Shown one piece after another: positions 35,440-43,579 of a DNA stretch of 55,915 nt. The notes below the pieces were generated by a model. That model was not told where the DNA came from, searched no databases, and was given only the letters and a program-made list of their open reading frames with translations. How positions within the stretch are numbered: the first letter of the stretch is position 1; every line of letters begins with the position of its first letter. Source of the DNA: Acidimicrobiia bacterium. Its GTDB lineage: Bacteria; Actinomycetota; Acidimicrobiia; IMCC26256; JAENVU01. Location of the stretch: NCBI GenBank assembly GCA_025361725.1, contig JANYJV010000020.1, positions 1-55,915 of the forward strand. Reading direction: 5' to 3'. The position numbers and the translations under genes are program-made.

Positions 35440-36273
35440 ATGGCTGAAGTACCCGAACACCTACTCAAGCGCAGCGCGGAACGGCGCAAGGCGCTCGGGC
35501 TGCCCGGCGGCGAAGGTGCCGACGACGCTTCCGCCGAGGCCGCGGCGGAAGCGCCAACACCGGCGGCCGAGGAAGCTGCGCCCATCGCCGCCAGCGTGTC
35601 CGACGAAGGCGCCATCACCGAAGACAAGGGTGGCGTTCCCGCCCACCTGCTCGAGCGGGCCCGCAAGCGCAAGGCCGTGCTCGCCGGTGAGGACCCCGGA
35701 GCGACCGCCGGTGGCGGCGGCGTCGCCACTGCCACCAAGGTTGCGCCCATCGCCGCGCCGGTCGGGACCGGTCCGGGCGGTCACACGCAGCGGCTGCTGA
35801 CGGTCGTGAAGTCCGGGTCGATCCAACAGACCCGCGCCGAGGCGCAGGACAAGGTCCACACCTGGCCGCACCTCTTGGTGGTGGAGTTCGCCGCCGCGCT
35901 CGCCATGACCGCCACGCTCCTGATCTTCTCGGCCATCGTCCGGGCGCCCCTCCTGGGTCTCGCCGACGTCAACCAGACACCGAACCCGTCGAAGGCTCCG
36001 TGGTACTTCCTCGGCCTCCAGGAACTCCTCACGATGTTCCACCCGATGGTGGCCGGCGTGACGATCCCGGGCATGGGTCTGTTCATCCTGATGATGGCCC
36101 CGTACGTGGACTCGAACCCGTCGAACAAGCCGAACGACCGGAAGTTCGCGATCTCGTTGTTCACCCTCTTCCTCATGTTCTGGTCCGTTCTGGTCATCAT
36201 CGGGTCGTTCTTCCGGGGCGCAGGCTTCAACTTCGTCTTCCCCTGGAACGACGGCATCTTTTTCGAGCTCTAA
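35440..36273 (+). CDS. Subunit IV-like cytochrome b C-terminal subunit with long N-terminal extension
   Basis: 277 residues, against about 160 for subunit IV. The C-terminal part has three helices and the Qo-site segment NPSKAPWYFLGLQELL (residues 182-197), where APWY stands in place of the usual PEWY. The first ~140 residues are hydrophilic and contain a duplicated motif, VPEHLLKRSAERRKALG (4-20) and VPAHLLERARKRKAVLAG (66-83), each followed by Ala/Gly-rich linker. The role of the extension is unknown. Located 19 bp after cytochrome b and 9 bp before the Rieske gene. Confidence 0.9.
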   Translation: MAEVPEHLLKRSAERRKALGLPGGEGADDASAEAAAEAPTPAAEEAAPIAASVSDEGAITEDKGGVPAHLLERARKRKAVLAGEDPGATAGGGGVATATKVAPIAAPVGTGPGGHTQRLLTVVKSGSIQQTRAEAQDKVHTWPHLLVVEFAAALAMTATLLIFSAIVRAPLLGLADVNQTPNPSKAPWYFLGLQELLTMFHPMVAGVTIPGMGLFILMMAPYVDSNPSNKPNDRKFAISLFTLFLMFWSVLVIIGSFFRGAGFNFVFPWNDGIFFEL

Positions 36274-36282
36274 GGAACTCCG

Positions 36283-37134
36283 TTGGCCACCGCACTGCTC
36301 ATCGTCATCCCGATCGTCTTCGCCCTCGCGGCGATCACTGTCTTCGCGTCCGCTCGGCGTCGTACGAGCGATGCCTCCGGGAATGTCACCGGCACCCTCA
36401 CCGGCGAGACCAAGGCCAGCGACTCGAGTTCGACCGGCCTTGCGGTTCCGGACGCGTCCGCCGAGGCCCGCGAACGCGCGGACGAGACTCGCTCGGGCGC
36501 GAGTGGGGTGGCCAAGCGCCCGTCCTCCGAAGCCGCGGTCTACACCCCGGCCGAGTACGAAGAGATCCAGGTCAGCCGGCGCCAGTTCTTCAACCGGGCG
36601 ATCATCCAAACGATGGGGATCAGCGTCGGCACATTCGGCATTGCGGCGATCGCGTTCCTGTTCGCCAAGTCCTCGGGTGGCTTCGGCGGCAAGATCGACG
36701 CCGGCATCAGCCTCCCGGACCTCCAGGCCTACTGGGACTCGACCAAGCAGCCGTACTATGTGCCCTCCGCCCGTACCTATCTCCAGCCGTACCCGAAGGC
36801 GGATGTGCCCAAGGCGAAGAAGATCAACGAGTACGCGCTCGTGGTCCCCGGTATGGAGCAGGGCGTGGTCGGGCTGTACCAGAAGTGTGTGCACCTCGGG
36901 TGCCGGGTGCCGTGGTGCCAGACGTCGCAGTGGTTCGAGTGCCCGTGCCACGGTTCGAAATACAGCCGGGTCGGCGAGAAGCGCGGCGGGCCTGCTCCTC
37001 GCGGACTGGACCACTGGGTCGTGACTGTGTCCGGTTCCAAGATCGGCATCGACACGTCCGGTACGGCCGTGACGGGACCGCCGATCGGCACCGACACCAC
37101 CGGTCAGGGCGCCGAAGGACCGCCGTGCGTGTGA
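36283..37134 (+). CDS. Rieske 2Fe-2S protein of the bc complex
   Basis: 283 residues. Cluster-binding boxes are CVHLGC (202-207) and CPCHGS (220-225); by family knowledge C202, H204, C220 and H223 bind the cluster and C207-C222 form the disulfide. An N-terminal helix opens the protein and a second lies at about residues 105-127, after SRRQFFNRAI, a twin-arginine-like sequence. The ~80 residues between are polar. The start is TTG at 36283 with AAGGA about 8 nt upstream. It shuttles electrons from quinol to the cytochrome c. Confidence 0.95.
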   Translation: MATALLIVIPIVFALAAITVFASARRRTSDASGNVTGTLTGETKASDSSSTGLAVPDASAEARERADETRSGASGVAKRPSSEAAVYTPAEYEEIQVSRRQFFNRAIIQTMGISVGTFGIAAIAFLFAKSSGGFGGKIDAGISLPDLQAYWDSTKQPYYVPSARTYLQPYPKADVPKAKKINEYALVVPGMEQGVVGLYQKCVHLGCRVPWCQTSQWFECPCHGSKYSRVGEKRGGPAPRGLDHWVVTVSGSKIGIDTSGTAVTGPPIGTDTTGQGAEGPPCV

Positions 37135-37180
37135 TCTTGCGTTCGTCCCATCGCCAGACCGAAGTTCCGAAGAGGCCACT

Positions 37181-38404
37181 GTGACTCTGCGCACCCTCCT
37201 GATCCTCATCAACGTCGCGGCTGTCGTCGTGATCGTCATGATCGTCGGCGCCAAGGTGCTCTCGGTTCGGCGCGAACCGGACGAGCGGACCGCGCCCAAC
37301 CAGACGCCGTTCTACGGCGACGACGTGCTCGAGGACGCGCACCTCACGCGTGTCCTGCGTTGGGCCCTGATCTTCTCGACCATCGTCGCCGTCGTCCTGC
37401 CGCTCTACTGGCTCCTCGAGCCGAACCGCCAGGCCGAGGAAGCCACCGGCTTTGACAAGCGCGCCATCGAGCGCGGTGCGGTCTTGTTCTCCAACAAGTC
37501 CATGCCGAACTACGAGGGCGCCAAGTCCCTCCTGTGTGCGGACTGTCACGGTCCCGACGGTGGTGGTGGCGCCAAGAACTGGGTGCTCACCCCCGAAGCC
37601 CAGGGCAACGCGAAGGCCACCCCGGTCCAGGAGATCTGGAAGGTACCGTCGCTGAACGACGTCTTCTACCGCTACAGCGAAAACCCGGTGACGGCGTACC
37701 AGCAGATCACCCAGATCCTCGTGTACGGGCGGCCGGGTACCCCGATGCCGGCGTGGGGCGTTGCGGGCGGTGGTCCGAAGAACGAGCAGTCCATCAGCGA
37801 TCTCGTCGCGTACCTGAAGAGCATCCAGATCTCGCCTGCTGCGGCGAAGAAGGTCGCAGCCAAGAAGATCGCCGACTACAAGGACTCTGTCATCGGCGAT
37901 CCTGCGAAGAAGATCGACAGCGCGTCAGCCGTGGCCGAACAGAAGCTGGCGACGGCGCAAGCGGGACTGGCCGCGGCCAAGACCCCGCTCCAGACCCAGA
38001 AGTACCAAGGGGACATCAAGGCCGCCCAGGAAGGCATTCGCCGCTCGAAGGAATACGCCATCGAGGTGTCCAAGATGAGCGAAGGCCAGCTGCTCTTCAA
38101 CACCCAATGTGCACGGTGTCATACCAAGGGCTGGTCGACGCTGGAGCCGAGCAACGGGTACGTGCCCATGCCCGAACCCGCCGGCAGCGGTGCACTGGGC
38201 CCGTCGCTGCGCGGCGACGCCGTCGAGAGCCAGTTCCCCGGTGAGGCCGGCAAGCTCAAGCAGTACGACTGGGTCTCGATCGGCGCTGAAACCAACAAGG
38301 CGTACGGTGTGCGCGGCATCTCGTCGGGCCGCATGCCCCACTTCGGCGAGATCCTGACGAAAGCCCAGATCGACGCCATCATCGAGTACGAGCGGAACCT
38401 GTAG
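37181..38404 (+). CDS. Membrane-bound diheme cytochrome c of the bc complex
   Basis: 407 residues. Heme-binding motifs are CADCH (119-123) and CARCH (310-314), and methionines in GTPMPAWG and GRMPHFGE are the likely distal ligands. Two membrane helices near the N-terminus (about residues 4-25 and 62-82) anchor it. Between the two heme domains is an ~80-residue Ala/Lys-rich, probably helical stretch. It plays the part of QcrC/cytochrome f, but with subunit IV not fused to it. The start is GTG at 37181, 46 bp after the Rieske stop. Confidence 0.93.
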   Translation: MTLRTLLILINVAAVVVIVMIVGAKVLSVRREPDERTAPNQTPFYGDDVLEDAHLTRVLRWALIFSTIVAVVLPLYWLLEPNRQAEEATGFDKRAIERGAVLFSNKSMPNYEGAKSLLCADCHGPDGGGGAKNWVLTPEAQGNAKATPVQEIWKVPSLNDVFYRYSENPVTAYQQITQILVYGRPGTPMPAWGVAGGGPKNEQSISDLVAYLKSIQISPAAAKKVAAKKIADYKDSVIGDPAKKIDSASAVAEQKLATAQAGLAAAKTPLQTQKYQGDIKAAQEGIRRSKEYAIEVSKMSEGQLLFNTQCARCHTKGWSTLEPSNGYVPMPEPAGSGALGPSLRGDAVESQFPGEAGKLKQYDWVSIGAETNKAYGVRGISSGRMPHFGEILTKAQIDAIIEYERNL

Positions 38405-38410
38405 GAGCTG

Positions 38411-39310
38411 ATGGTGCACGCACTGAACGTTCTCGCGGCCGAAGGCATCAAGAACCGGGACCTCTGGTACCCGACCATTCTCGGTGTCCTCGTCGTCATT
38501 GCCGCGGTCGCCCTCTTCATGGGCACCGTGTACATCATCCTTGCCACCAACGTCGGTTCGCGCCTCGGCTTCCTCATCTCCGTGGCCGGACTCTCGGGCT
38601 TCATGGTCTTGCTGTCGCTGCTGTGGCTGACCAACCCGTCGCCGGTCAACACGCTCAAGGGCCGGATCCCGCAGTGGAAGGCCGTCGAGAAGCTCGACAA
38701 CGGTGACGTCGCCCACTCCAAGATCCCCGCCGTCCAGCGAGTGGACAAGGTGGGCCACGCGGCCGACGCATCGGCGATCACCAACCTCAAGGCGGCCGTC
38801 GACACCAACCTGATCATCAACAAGAACGAGTTGACCGGCGAGATCCTCTCGGGTGCGCAAGGCAAGTACGCCATCTACACCGATGCCACCGGCTACCTGG
38901 TGCAGAAGAATCAACTCACCGGTGGCGGTGAGATCTTCAGCCAGCTCGACGTTTCCACCGGTGGGGGTTTCCCGTGGATCCACGCGAGCCTGCACAAGCC
39001 GCTCTACGGCGTGATCACACTGTGCAAGACCGACCCGTCGCTGTCGGCCACGGAAGTTCCCTTCGGTCAGAAGCCTCCGGCCCCCAAGTGCGCCGACGCG
39101 AGCCGCCAGGTGCTGGTACTCGAGCGTGACCTCGGATCGCTTCGGGTCCCTCCGTTCGTCACCTTCCTGGCGTCGGCGATCCTGTTCGGACTGAGCCTCC
39201 TCGCGCTGCACTGGCGCGAACGTGACCTGCAGGAACAAGCCGCCAAGGTCGCCGGCGAAGCCGAGGCCATCACCAAAGCTGCCGCCGACCGCGACGCCGA
39301 AACCGTCTGA
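38411..39310 (+). CDS. Membrane protein of the bc-complex operon, function unknown
   Basis: 299 residues. Two hydrophobic helices near the N-terminus (TILGVLVVIAAVALFMGTVY and FLISVAGLSGFMVLLSLLWL), an extracytoplasmic-looking domain of about 170 residues, and a third helix (FVTFLASAILFGLSLLALHW) followed by a charged, coiled-coil-like tail. No cofactor motif is seen; two Cys occur in the central domain. It follows the diheme cytochrome by six bases and is probably a structural or assembly subunit of the complex. Family not recognised. Confidence 0.75.
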   Translation: MVHALNVLAAEGIKNRDLWYPTILGVLVVIAAVALFMGTVYIILATNVGSRLGFLISVAGLSGFMVLLSLLWLTNPSPVNTLKGRIPQWKAVEKLDNGDVAHSKIPAVQRVDKVGHAADASAITNLKAAVDTNLIINKNELTGEILSGAQGKYAIYTDATGYLVQKNQLTGGGEIFSQLDVSTGGGFPWIHASLHKPLYGVITLCKTDPSLSATEVPFGQKPPAPKCADASRQVLVLERDLGSLRVPPFVTFLASAILFGLSLLALHWRERDLQEQAAKVAGEAEAITKAAADRDAETV

Positions 39311-39321
39311 GGGATCTCGAG

Positions 39322-39558
39322 ATGCATCGTCTGAACTCCGCTGTCCGGCACTGGGCCACCGCCGCCGTCCTGCTCGTGGTCGCTGCCGGTTGCAACGACG
39401 GCCAGGTCGTCGATGCCGGAGGTGAGCGCGGCCAGGGAGGCCTCGCGTTCGTCCTCCTCGCCTTCTTCTTCCTCCTGTTCATCGCCGCGCTCTTCTACAT
39501 GGACCGCGTCCGCGAACGTCGCAGCAACAGCGAGTCCGACGCCCCCAACAAACCCTGA
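39322..39558 (+). CDS. Small membrane lipoprotein of the bc-complex operon
   Basis: 78 residues. The N-terminal signal ends in a lipobox-like VVAAGC, which would place a lipid-modified Cys at about residue 25. A second hydrophobic helix (FVLLAFFFLLFIAALFYM) and a charged tail follow. Last gene of the plus-strand operon, 11 bp after the previous gene. Possibly a small accessory subunit; no known function recognised. Confidence 0.65.
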   Translation: MHRLNSAVRHWATAAVLLVVAAGCNDGQVVDAGGERGQGGLAFVLLAFFFLLFIAALFYMDRVRERRSNSESDAPNKP

Positions 39559-39669
39559 ACCACCGTCACACTCTGAAGCACCCGAGCCGACCTGAGGGTC
39601 TCAGCCGACCAGACGGTCCAAGACTCCGGCCCCGGCCCGCGAGCGATGTGCTTCAGCCGCACTCTTCAG

Positions 39670-39689
39670 CGCCCGGATGCCGCCGGGCG
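39670..39689. terminator. Perfect 7-bp hairpin between convergent operons
   Basis: CGCCCGG (39670-39676), loop ATGCCG, CCGGGCG (39683-39689). It lies in the 158-bp gap where the bc operon and the hem operon converge and could end transcription from either side. There is no U-tract. A smaller CTGAG/CTCAG hairpin lies upstream near 39,595. Confidence 0.45.
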
Positions 39690-39716
39690 TCACGACAGTC
39701 AAACTTTGGACTTCGG

Positions 39717-40982
39717 TCAGAGGGTGGTGGCGACCTCGGTGGCGATGGCGATGGTGTCATCGATGATCTCGTCGGAGTGTGCCAGAGAGACGAACGTCGT
39801 CTCGTAACCACTCGGCGCGAAGTACACGCCGCGGTCGAGCATCCCGTGAAAGAACCGCGCGTACCGCCCGTGGTCGGCTTCCTGGGCCGCCGCGTAGTTC
39901 GTCACCGGTTCCGGCGCGAAGAAGAGACCGGCCAAGGTGCCGGCCTGGGTGACCTGGGCCGCCAGTCCCGCCGCACTGAACGCACCGAGCAGTCCCTCCA
40001 CGAGGCGCGCGGCCTTGGCTTCGAGGGACACGTAGGCGGCAGCGTCGAGCTGCGCGAGCGCGGCCAGACCGGCGGCCGTCGCAAGCGGGTTCCCGGACAA
40101 AGTGCCGGCTTGGTACACCGGTCCGAGGGGTGCGAGGTGATCCATGACCGCCGCCGAACCGCCGATCGCGGCAAGCGGCAGCCCGCCTCCGACGACCTTG
40201 CCGAAGATCGAGAGATCCGGCGTGATCCCGAACTGTTCTTGCGCGCCACCGACCGCAACCCGGAAGCCGGTGATGACCTCATCGAACACGAGGAGCGCAC
40301 CGGCGCCGGTGCACCGGCTCCGTAGGTAGTCGAGGAATCCAGTGGCCGGGAGAACCAGTCCCATGTTGGCGGCGATCGGTTCCACCAACACCGCGGCGAT
40401 GTCATGTTCGAGGAACGCGGCGTCGACGGCGGGGATGTCGTTGTAGGGAACGACGACCGTGTCCGCCACCGCGCCGGGCGTGACCCCGGCACTTCCCGGG
40501 ATGCCGAGCGTGGCGAGGCCGCTGCCCGCGGCAACAAGCAGCGCGTCGAGATGGCCGTGGTAACAGCCGGCGAACTTGAGGATCTTGGTCCGGCCGGTTG
40601 CTCCGCGAGCCAGCCGCACGGCAGTCATCGCCGCCTCGGTGCCACTCGAGACCAGGCGCACCTTCTCGACACTCGGCACTCGATCACAGATCGCTTCGGC
40701 CAACTCGACCTCAGCTCGCGTCGGGGCGCCGAAGGACGTGCCGGCGGCCGCGGCGCGCTGCACCGTCTCGACGATGTGCGGATCGGCGTGACCGAGGATG
40801 GACGCGCCCCACGACTGCACGTAGTCCACGTACCGACGACCCTCGGTGTCGACCAGCTCTGCGCCCTTCGCCGACGCCACGAAGAAGGGTGCTCCACCGA
40901 CGGCGTTGAACGCCCGGACCGGTGAGTTCACCCCGCCCGGGATGCGAGCGTTCGCGCGCGCCAGCAATGCGTCGTCGGTCAT
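39717..40982 (-). CDS. hemL: Glutamate-1-semialdehyde 2,1-aminomutase
   Basis: PLP enzyme of the C5 pathway that converts glutamate-1-semialdehyde to 5-aminolevulinate; 421 residues. The PLP lysine is K262 in LSIFGKVVGGGLPLAAIGG, with LLVFDEVITGFRV (the Asp that contacts the PLP nitrogen) and SSGTEAAMTAVRLAR upstream. ATG at 40982 has AAGGAG at good spacing. Last gene of the rex-hem operon, 48 bp after hemB. Confidence 0.97.
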   Translation of the reverse strand: MTDDALLARANARIPGGVNSPVRAFNAVGGAPFFVASAKGAELVDTEGRRYVDYVQSWGASILGHADPHIVETVQRAAAAGTSFGAPTRAEVELAEAICDRVPSVEKVRLVSSGTEAAMTAVRLARGATGRTKILKFAGCYHGHLDALLVAAGSGLATLGIPGSAGVTPGAVADTVVVPYNDIPAVDAAFLEHDIAAVLVEPIAANMGLVLPATGFLDYLRSRCTGAGALLVFDEVITGFRVAVGGAQEQFGITPDLSIFGKVVGGGLPLAAIGGSAAVMDHLAPLGPVYQAGTLSGNPLATAAGLAALAQLDAAAYVSLEAKAARLVEGLLGAFSAAGLAAQVTQAGTLAGLFFAPEPVTNYAAAQEADHGRYARFFHGMLDRGVYFAPSGYETTFVSLAHSDEIIDDTIAIATEVATTL

Positions 40983-41030
40983 GTGACTCCTTCTCGGTGG
41001 TTCAGGACCGGGGCGGAAGGTCTGCGAACC

Positions 41031-42011
41031 TCACGCGTTCATCAACTCGGCGATCTCTCGCGCAAAATAGGTGAGGATGAAATCCGCACCGGCGCGGCGG
41101 ATCGCGAGCAAGTGCTCGAGCGCGACCGCGTCCCCGTCGATCCAGCCGTTGGCGGCCGCAGCCTTCACCATCGCGTATTCGCCGCTCACGTGATACGCCG
41201 CGAGCGGGAGGTCGAACGAACTCCGCAGTGACGCGATCACGTCCAGGTACGCGAGCGCGGGCTTCACCATGATCATGTCGGCGCCCTCGCCCACATCGAG
41301 CGCAGTTTCATCGAGTGCTTCGCGCGCGTTGCCGGGCTGCATCTGGTAGCCGCGCCGATCGCCGAACTGCGGCGCGCACTCGGCGGCGTCACGGAACGGT
41401 CCGTAGAGGGCCGACGCGTATTTCGCGGAGTACGCGAGGATCGCAGTGTCTGCGTGCGCCGCGGCGTCGAGCGCCCGTCGGATCGCACCGACCTGGCCGT
41501 CCATCATCCCGCTCGGCGCCACAACGTCCACGCCCGCGTCCGCTTGCGCGACCGCGATCGAGGCGTAGCGGTCCAGCGTCGCGTCGTTGTCGATCTCTCC
41601 GTCGTCACGCACCAGTCCGCAGTGACCATGGTCGGTGTATTCGTCGAGACACGCGTCGGCCATGACCACCAGGCCGTCGCCCACATCGTCACGCAGGTTG
41701 CGGATGGCGACCTGCACGACACCATCGGCGGCATCGGCACCACTGCCCTCGGCATCCTTGCGCTCGGGGATACCGAACAGGATGACGCCGGGAACACCAA
41801 GGTCAACGAGGGCGCGGACTTCGGCCCGCAGGCTCGCGTGCGTGTGCTGCACGACGCCGGGCATCGAGACGACCGGCTCGGGATCGCGGATCCCTTCCTT
41901 GACGAACAGCGGCGCGACGAGATCGTCGACGTGTAGCCTGGTCTGAGCCGCGAGCCGACGCAACGCCGGCGTCCGACGGAGGCGGCGCGATCGGATCTCC
42001 GGGTAACTCAC
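41031..42011 (-). CDS. hemB: Delta-aminolevulinic acid dehydratase (porphobilinogen synthase)
   Basis: Joins two 5-aminolevulinate molecules into porphobilinogen; 326 residues. The metal region reads ADACLDEYTDHGHCG with C121, D123 and C131, a mixed form between the three-Cys zinc type and the Asp-rich magnesium type. Active-site lysines lie in YSAKYASALYGPFRDA and MIMVKPALAYLD. The start is GTG at 42011, placed 6 nt after a TAGCCT box that overlaps the end of cobA/hemD, so hemB may have its own leaderless transcript inside the operon. Confidence 0.97.
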   Translation of the reverse strand: MSYPEIRSRRLRRTPALRRLAAQTRLHVDDLVAPLFVKEGIRDPEPVVSMPGVVQHTHASLRAEVRALVDLGVPGVILFGIPERKDAEGSGADAADGVVQVAIRNLRDDVGDGLVVMADACLDEYTDHGHCGLVRDDGEIDNDATLDRYASIAVAQADAGVDVVAPSGMMDGQVGAIRRALDAAAHADTAILAYSAKYASALYGPFRDAAECAPQFGDRRGYQMQPGNAREALDETALDVGEGADMIMVKPALAYLDVIASLRSSFDLPLAAYHVSGEYAMVKAAAANGWIDGDAVALEHLLAIRRAGADFILTYFAREIAELMNA

Positions 42012-42015
42012 GGCG

Positions 42016-43494
42016 TCAGGCTAGAAGATCGCGTTCCGGTGCCAGGGCTCCGAGGACAGCCATGACCAGCCCGTCGATCGTGTGGGGATCCGCCTCGGCA
42101 TCCACCCGCAGGCCGCGGCGGGCGATTGCCTCGCTCGTGACCGGACCGATCGAGATGATGGCAACGGCCTGGGTAGGAAGCTCACCCACCAGATCGCAGA
42201 AGTTGTCGACGGTGGACGCCGAGGTGAAGGTGATCGCGTCGATGCCCCCCGATCGCAGCCGGTCCAGATCGGCCGGGTCCGGGACGGTGGTGACGGTTCG
42301 GTAGACGGGGAGGACGTCCACCGCGTACCCGAGCCGTTCCAATCCTTCGGGGAGCACATCGCGCGCGATCTCCGCGCGCGGGATCAGCACGCGCTCGTCG
42401 ATGAGCGCGGGCGGAAAGGCTTCGAGCAACGACTCGCCGACGGACCGCTCGGGGATCAGGTCCGGTCGGATCCCGAACCAGCGCAGTGACTCGGCCGTGC
42501 CGGGACCGATCGCGGCGACCCGCGACCCTGCGAGCGCGCGCGCATCGAGCCTGCGAGGCTCGATGCCGCGCGTGAAAAACCCGTCGACGGCATTGACGGA
42601 CGTGAACACGATCCACGCCGCCGTTGACAACGCCGGCAGTTCGAACGGCAGTGGCTCGATTTCGATCGTGGGCAGCTCAACGATCTCCGCGCCCAACTCT
42701 TCGAGACGCGCCGCCAGACTGCTCGACTGTTCACGCGCACGCGTGACGATGACGGTGCGACCGAACAGCGGCCTCGACTCGAACCAGGCCAAGTCCAGTC
42801 CCGCTACCGCGCCGACGACGATCGCACTCGGAGACGCGACGCCGAGTGCGGTGATCGTGGACAGCGTGGCGCGGGTCGTGGCCTGCTCCGCACGGGTTCC
42901 CCATCGCACCGCGGCGACCGGGGTGTCCGGGCTCCGACCGTGTTCCATCAATAGTTCCACGATGGCATCGAGTCGTCCGGCACCCATCAGGATCACGAGG
43001 GTGCCGCCGGCGCGAGCGAGCGCCGCCCAATCCGTGTCGTGGGTGCCCTTGGCGGGATCTTCGCGGCCGGTCACGACGGTGAAGTGGGTGGACAGACCGC
43101 GGTGGGTGACGGGAATTCCGGCGTACGCAGGCGCGGCGATTGCGCTCGTGATCCCGGGTACGACCTCGAAGCGGAGACCGGCAGCCATGAGCACCTCGGC
43201 TTCCTCGCCGCCACGTCCGAACACGAACGGGTCGCCGCCCTTGAGGCGCACGACCGTGCGGCCGGCGGCGCCATGCTCCACCAGCGTGGCGTTGATGCCG
43301 TCTTGGTCCATGGCGACGCGCCCGGGCGCCTTCCCGACGTCGATCCTCGTGGCGGCGGCGGGTGCGAGGTCAAGGAGGGACGGGTGCGCGAGCCGGTCGT
43401 ACACGACCACGTCGGCTCGCCCCAGCAACTCCGCGCCGCGCCTCGTCAGCAACCCCGGGTCGCCCGGACCGGCACCGACCAAATACACGGTCAT
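42016..43494 (-). CDS. cobA-hemD: Uroporphyrinogen-III C-methyltransferase / uroporphyrinogen-III synthase fusion
   Basis: 492-residue fusion. Residues ~1-240 are the SAM-dependent methyltransferase (CobA/SumT): MTVYLVGAGPGDPGLLTRRG, VVRLKGGDPFVFGRGGEEAE and GIPVTHRGLSTHFTVVTG. Residues ~245-490 are uroporphyrinogen-III synthase (HemD): TVIVTRAREQSSSLAARLEE, IVFTSVNAVDGFF and ITFTSASTVDNF. It closes the tetrapyrrole ring and also starts the siroheme branch. ATG at 43494 has GGAG 8 nt upstream and overlaps the stop of a short leader ORF made by duplication of this gene start. Confidence 0.96.
   Translation of the reverse strand: MTVYLVGAGPGDPGLLTRRGAELLGRADVVVYDRLAHPSLLDLAPAAATRIDVGKAPGRVAMDQDGINATLVEHGAAGRTVVRLKGGDPFVFGRGGEEAEVLMAAGLRFEVVPGITSAIAAPAYAGIPVTHRGLSTHFTVVTGREDPAKGTHDTDWAALARAGGTLVILMGAGRLDAIVELLMEHGRSPDTPVAAVRWGTRAEQATTRATLSTITALGVASPSAIVVGAVAGLDLAWFESRPLFGRTVIVTRAREQSSSLAARLEELGAEIVELPTIEIEPLPFELPALSTAAWIVFTSVNAVDGFFTRGIEPRRLDARALAGSRVAAIGPGTAESLRWFGIRPDLIPERSVGESLLEAFPPALIDERVLIPRAEIARDVLPEGLERLGYAVDVLPVYRTVTTVPDPADLDRLRSGGIDAITFTSASTVDNFCDLVGELPTQAVAIISIGPVTSEAIARRGLRVDAEADPHTIDGLVMAVLGALAPERDLLA
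42018..42023 (-). promoter_or_regulatory. Leaderless -10 box TAGCCT before hemB
   Basis: On the minus strand TAGCCT is followed by six bases and then the GTG of hemB. It overlaps the cobA/hemD stop codon (TGA at 42018-42016). There is no Shine-Dalgarno sequence at this spacing, which favours a leaderless internal start. Confidence 0.5.
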
Positions 43495-43579
43495 CGGGTT
43501 GCTCCCACGCCAGCGGTGACGGGCCACCCGCGATCAAGACGTCCGGCACCGACCAGATACACGGTCATGAGGTTGCTCC
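43469..43579. repeat. 37-bp direct repeat around the cobA/hemD start
   Basis: Copies at 43469-43505 and 43543-43579 (offset 74 bp) match at 34 of 37 positions and each holds a ribosome-binding site, ATG and eight or nine cobA codons. The copy touching hemC looks ancestral because it keeps the hemC-cobA ATGA overlap. Confidence 0.9.
43491..43568 (-). CDS. 25-codon leader ORF from a duplicated cobA start
   Basis: Reads MTVYLVGAGRLDRG followed by WPVTAGVGATR and a stop. The first nine residues equal the N-terminus of CobA. Its ATG overlaps the hemC stop (ATGA) and its stop overlaps the true cobA/hemD ATG (ATGA again), with GGAGCAACC before both starts. Ribosomes leaving hemC would translate it and then reinitiate at cobA/hemD. 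The peptide itself is probably non-functional. Confidence 0.6.
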   Translation of the reverse strand: MTVYLVGAGRLDRGWPVTAGVGATR

